NCBI RefSeq assembly: GCF_014207355.1
Contig: NZ_JACHEF010000001.1
Span: 1,292,002-1,356,001, forward strand
Length of the DNA stretch: 64,000 nucleotides
Source of the DNA: Mesorhizobium sangaii
GTDB lineage: Bacteria > Pseudomonadota > Alphaproteobacteria > Rhizobiales > Rhizobiaceae
Direction of reading: 5' to 3'
How positions within the stretch are numbered: the stretch's first letter is position 1; each line of letters begins with the position of its first letter. Positions 60,607 to 64,000 of the stretch are shown here, piece after piece. A program made the position numbers and the translations under genes. A model generated the notes under the pieces. That model searched no databases. It was not told the origin of the DNA and was given only the letters and a program-made list of their open reading frames with translations.

Positions 60607-60851
60607 GGTTCCCCCTAGCCTCGTCAGGCCAGCAGTCTCCATTCCATCTTGTTGCCCCGGCAAGTTGTACGATCGGTTACAGGTTGTTCCGGACGCATGC
60701 CTATCTAATACTTATGGCTGTGGGTCGTTTACAGGAATACTCCGAAAGCCTGTGTCCGGGGGTATGCCAAGCTCCTTCCGTCACCTTTTATGCAGGCTGT
60801 TTCGGCCCCCTCGCCGGTTTAGGTTCGGCGGGAACCGAAGCTGGATCGAGC

Positions 60852-61724
60852 ATGAGACTAGCAGTGATCATCCCGACCCTTGGCCGCCGCGGACAGGTCG
60901 CGCGCCTGCTTCGGTATTTGGGTGACCAGACGAGACTTCCTGACGAGGTCATCGTGTCGGCGCCAGACGCCACGCACGTTGAACTGCCGGAAGATTGTCC
61001 TTTCCCTTTGTCGCTCGTTTTCGGACCGATGGGATCGTCTGCCCAGCGGAACACGGCTCTCGTACCTTCCCTGGCGCGCTTCGACATCATCACATTCTTC
61101 GACGACGATTTCGTTCCGTCCACCGAATACCTGGAACAGGTCGAGAAAGCTTTCGTGGAAAATGACGGATGGGCGGTGGTGATGGGCACGGTCGTCAGGG
61201 ACGGGGCCACGAATGCCGGCCTCACCTGGGAAGATGCCGAAGCCGCCTTGCGAGAAACCCGGGGCAAAAAACATGATGGACCACCGGTGGTCGACCATGT
61301 CGGTGCGTACGGATGCAACATGTCCTTCCGGTCCTCTTTTGTGGGAGATTTGCGCTTCGACGAGCGCCTGGTCCTGTACGGCTGGCAGGAAGACATCGAT
61401 TTCACCAGCCAAATGAGGTCCAAAGGTCGCGTGGTCTGCGTCACTGCAATCACGGGCGTCCACCTCGGTATCAAGACAGGCCGGGTCAGCGGAAAGCGGT
61501 TCGGCTATTCCCAGGTTGCGAATGCGATCTACCTGATCAGGAAGGGCTCCGTTCCGGCCTCTTTCGCACTTCCCCTGATGTTCAGGAATATTGCGGCCAA
61601 CCTCGCAAAGAGCCTGCGGCCCGAGCCGTATATCGATCGCAGAGGCAGGCTCAGGGGCAACATGCTGGCGATCCTGCACATCGCCATGGGACGAATCGAA
61701 CCCGAGTACATCCTGAAAATCTGA
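60852..61724 (+). CDS. GT2 glycosyltransferase
   Basis: ATG 60852 gives 290 aa; the longer frame upstream has no good site. The GT-A fold shows LAVIIPTLGRRGQVARLLRYL, SSAQRNTAL and ITFFDDDFVPSTEYL (D-x-D) and a C-terminal segment GWQEDIDFTSQMRSKG. It ends 14 bp before the ExoF-like gene, so both are probably in one operon. Related rhizobial proteins extend the exopolysaccharide repeat. Confidence 0.84.
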   Translation: MRLAVIIPTLGRRGQVARLLRYLGDQTRLPDEVIVSAPDATHVELPEDCPFPLSLVFGPMGSSAQRNTALVPSLARFDIITFFDDDFVPSTEYLEQVEKAFVENDGWAVVMGTVVRDGATNAGLTWEDAEAALRETRGKKHDGPPVVDHVGAYGCNMSFRSSFVGDLRFDERLVLYGWQEDIDFTSQMRSKGRVVCVTAITGVHLGIKTGRVSGKRFGYSQVANAIYLIRKGSVPASFALPLMFRNIAANLAKSLRPEPYIDRRGRLRGNMLAILHIAMGRIEPEYILKI

Positions 61725-61738
61725 CGGCGGGAAAGACA

Positions 61739-63049
61739 ATGCGGAAATGGCTCTTGAGAGTGGCGGCGGCTTCATTGGCGGCGGCGGCTGCCTGCCCCTT
61801 GCCGACGATGGCTGGCGAGTATCTCCTCGGACCCCAGGACAAGGTCAGGCTCAAGGTTTACGAATGGCGCGCATCACGCGACGTGATCTTCGAATGGACG
61901 GCTCTCAACGACAGCTTCGTTGTCGGTGCCGACGGCACGCTCTTCCTTCCATTTGTCGGCCAGATACGGGCGCAAGGCACCGCCCCCGGCGACCTCGCTC
62001 GCGCGATCGGCGACCGCCTGATGCAGCAGATGGGACTCGGCCGCCAGCCGGATGTCGCCGTCGAGATTGTCCAGTACAGGCCGTTCTACATAGTCGGCTA
62101 CGTCACGCAGCCCGGCGAGTTTCCCTTCAGGCCGGGACTAACGGTCCTGCAGGCGCTGGGAATCGCCGGCGGCCTGCGAACACGCGAGGAGGACATGTCG
62201 AGGCTCGAGCGTGAAGTCATCGCGGGCCAGGGCGACGTGGGTTTGCTGGCGCTGAGCAATGTCAGTCTGCTCGCCCGCAAAGCGCGGCTGGAATCGGAAC
62301 TGGCTGGCAGCGACGACATCGCCTTCCCTGCACAACTGAAGGACAGAGCTTCGAACGAGACGGTCGCGTTGGCGATGGAGCAGGAGCGCAAGATCTTCGC
62401 CGTCCGCAAGGACGCCATGGCGACGCAACTCCGTGCCCTGCGAGAACTCAAGGATTTCCTCGAAAAGGAACTGACCTCGCTCGGCCAGCAGATGGCCTTC
62501 CACGACCAACAGATCGAACTGATCCAGAAGGAACTCGCGGGTGTTTCGGCCCTTGTCCAGAAGGGGTTGGCGGTTGCACCGCGGGAACTCTCTCTACAGG
62601 GAACGGTCGCACAGATGCAGAGCGACAGGTTGGTTGCCGAGACGTCGCTGTTGCGAGTCAGGCAGGAGATAAGCAAGACCGACATCGAGATCCTCAATCT
62701 CGGCAATAGCCAAGCCAGCGAAGTCGCCGCTGCCTTGCGCGAGACGCAGCTGCAGCTCAATGAAGTGACCAGCAAGGCCAACACCGCGGTGCAGTTGCTG
62801 CACGATACCGAGGTCACGGCCCCTGCTCTGCTCGCTCTTAGAGAGCGCGCCGAAAGGGCCAAGCCGATCTTCAAGATCGTGAGGACGACGGACAGCGGCT
62901 CGCAAGAAATCATGGCTGAGGAAACGACGCCGATCGAGCCAGGCGATACCGTGAAGATCGATATCCCCCCGCCCCCGTCCGGCTTGGCCGCCCTACCTGC
63001 AGGCGACAGCGTGCAGACAGAGACGCTCCCGATTCAGGGCACCAACTGA
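61739..63049 (+). CDS. exoF: Polysaccharide export protein, ExoF/Wza (OPX) type
   Basis: ATG 61739 with GGGAAAG ahead gives 436 aa. It has a signal peptide (LLRVAAASLAAAAACPLPTMAG) and the Poly_export domain (YLLGPQDKVRLKVYEW, GTLFLPFVGQIRAQG). A SLBB-like part follows (YIVGYVTQPGEFPFRPGLTVLQALGIAGG). A long coiled coil occupies about 190-390. This is the ExoF-type arrangement used for succinoglycan-like polymers. It guides the polysaccharide from the inner membrane complex through the periplasm. Confidence 0.88.
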   Translation: MRKWLLRVAAASLAAAAACPLPTMAGEYLLGPQDKVRLKVYEWRASRDVIFEWTALNDSFVVGADGTLFLPFVGQIRAQGTAPGDLARAIGDRLMQQMGLGRQPDVAVEIVQYRPFYIVGYVTQPGEFPFRPGLTVLQALGIAGGLRTREEDMSRLEREVIAGQGDVGLLALSNVSLLARKARLESELAGSDDIAFPAQLKDRASNETVALAMEQERKIFAVRKDAMATQLRALRELKDFLEKELTSLGQQMAFHDQQIELIQKELAGVSALVQKGLAVAPRELSLQGTVAQMQSDRLVAETSLLRVRQEISKTDIEILNLGNSQASEVAAALRETQLQLNEVTSKANTAVQLLHDTEVTAPALLALRERAERAKPIFKIVRTTDSGSQEIMAEETTPIEPGDTVKIDIPPPPSGLAALPAGDSVQTETLPIQGTN

Positions 63050-63278
63050 TCAAGCTTGCTCAGTGAGGCAGGTCCACAACTCGCCGCACCCATTGGCGCG
63101 TGTGGGCTTCGGAAGCTGAAACGCGGCTGGAGGCCGCCTGGAAGCACCAAGAACACAAGGGCGCAAGAAAACTGGGGGCGATGCTCAACCGGATCATCTG
63201 CGCAATACCCTGGCACTTGCCATGCACTTTGAGGCCGCATATCAGTGAGCACACGCTGACGAAACCTTCCCTGCCGCA

Positions 63279-63554
63279 GTGAGGCGATCAGTCCTGCGGG
63301 TATCACTGGAGATTTCGGTGCTCATGAGTGTAGTGGCTGTATCGGCGGCGGGCGTTTTGTTGGGACTGCGGTTCAAGGCTCCAGCCCTGATCGCGGCGAC
63401 TGCGCTGCTTGTGATCGGAAGCTTTGCCTGGAATGGCCTTGGGTTGCCCGGCCATGTGACCGTCACCAAATTCCTGATCCTGGCATTCGTATTGGCTTGC
63501 GCCTACATCATCGGCCTTTCCCTGTCCGTCCACTGGAGGCAGAAGGAAGGGTGA
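63279..63554 (+). CDS. Small membrane protein, start uncertain
   Basis: The frame starting with GTG 63279 codes 91 aa with about three hydrophobic segments (VLMSVVAVSAAGVLLGL, ALIAATALLVIGSFAW, FLILAFVLACAYIIGLSL). Alternative starts are GTG 63318 (GGAG 6 nt upstream) and ATG 63324. No family is recognised. It follows exoF by 229 bp and converges on the sugar-transferase gene. The start is not settled. Confidence 0.45.
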   Translation: MRRSVLRVSLEISVLMSVVAVSAAGVLLGLRFKAPALIAATALLVIGSFAWNGLGLPGHVTVTKFLILAFVLACAYIIGLSLSVHWRQKEG

Positions 63555-63566
63555 GCGGTCGGGACT

Positions 63567-64000
63567 TCAGGCTGCCCTGTCGAAGCGCATCACTGCGAAA
63601 ACCGTCCTGAACAGGATCACGATGTCGAGCCAGACCGACCAGTTCCGCACATACTGGCTGTCCAGCGCCACGCGGTTGGCGTAGTCCATGCTGCTTCTTC
63701 CGCTCACCTGCCAGAGACCGGTGAGTCCCGGCCTTGTCCGAAGGTATTCCCCCAGGTGGTCGCCGTAGCGTACGAGTTCGTCCTTTACGATGGGCCTTGG
63801 GCCCACGCAGCTCATGTCGCCACGGATGATGTTGAAGAGCTGCGGGAGTTCGTCGAGGCTCGACTTGCGCAGCATCCACCCAAGCAGCGTGACGCGGGGG
63901 TCGTTCCTGATCTTGTGGGTCTCTTCCCACTCCTTGCAGACATCGGGGTTGGCTTCGAGATATGCTTTCAGAACTTCTTCCGAATTGGCGACCATCGAGC
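63567..64000 (-). CDS. Undecaprenyl-phosphate sugar transferase (WbaP/ExoY-like), N-terminus outside window
   Basis: Only the C-terminal 144 residues are in the window, and the frame is open to the right edge. They match the bacterial sugar transferase (priming) family: RSSLDEL-type KSSLDELPQLFNIIRGDMS, GPRP (SCVGPRPIVKDEL), RPGLTGLWQVSGRS and the DIVILFRTVFAV end. It transfers the first sugar-1-phosphate to undecaprenyl phosphate. The ATG at 63995 lies in S-M-V-x-N-S-E-E-V and is internal. Confidence 0.9.
   Translation of the reverse strand, partial: SMVANSEEVLKAYLEANPDVCKEWEETHKIRNDPRVTLLGWMLRKSSLDELPQLFNIIRGDMSCVGPRPIVKDELVRYGDHLGEYLRTRPGLTGLWQVSGRSSMDYANRVALDSQYVRNWSVWLDIVILFRTVFAVMRFDRAA

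Overview
This window looks like chromosomal or megaplasmid DNA of an alphaproteobacterium of the order Hyphomicrobiales (Rhizobiales), most likely Mesorhizobium or a close relative. The reasons are the high GC content, the rhizobial exopolysaccharide genes (ExoF-like, ExoY/WbaP-like and ExsH-like proteins) and the many ATGA/GTGA-overlapping, operonic genes. This placement is inference from gene content. I saw no rRNA, tRNA, insertion sequence or CRISPR array.

Layout. (1) 1-3139, minus strand: a TIGR03032-type beta-propeller-like protein followed by a large repeat-rich exported protein (adhesin/autotransporter type) that runs off the left edge. (2) 3.2-5.7 kb: a small M15-type peptidase and an exported caspase-like protein. 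(3) 5.8-19.1 kb: glycoconjugate genes. These are an ExsH-like GH16 glycanase, a two-domain glycosyltransferase, a GDP-mannose 4,6-dehydratase, and a three-gene operon that pairs a giant GT-C-like membrane protein (with a C-terminal alpha/alpha-barrel-like domain) with a UbiA-family protein and a polyprenyl-phosphate-type GT2. A sulfotransferase/coiled-coil fusion and a CmoB-like methyltransferase follow.

(4) 19.3-33.8 kb: a complete soluble di-iron monooxygenase locus of the propane 2-monooxygenase (mim/prm) type. Genes mimA-B-C-D, an amidohydrolase, a DUF59/MIP18 protein, a dedicated GroEL-like chaperonin and a zinc alcohol dehydrogenase form one minus-strand operon. It faces a convergent MimR/AcoR-like sigma-54 activator. 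A textbook sigma-54 promoter (TGGCACGACGCTTGCT, minus strand, 31355-31370) lies about 290 bp upstream of mimA. A 19-bp palindrome with further half-sites lies about 85 bp upstream of that promoter. Divergent from mimA is a four-gene operon of unknown function (two small proteins, a WD40-type protein and a 57-aa protein). It is the best candidate in the window for an undescribed accessory system.

(5) 33.9-64 kb: a large exopolysaccharide locus. It holds a Wzy-like polymerase, a LuxR-type regulator with a degenerate receiver, a CDP-sugar/C-methyl-sugar/PIG-L/DUF4910 cluster, two exported glycoside-hydrolase-like proteins, an acyltransferase, a Wzx-like flippase, several glycosyltransferases, a pyruvyltransferase, an ExoF-like export protein and the C-terminal part of a priming sugar transferase at the right edge. 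Together these genes plausibly make, modify, flip, polymerise and export a branched acidic polysaccharide.
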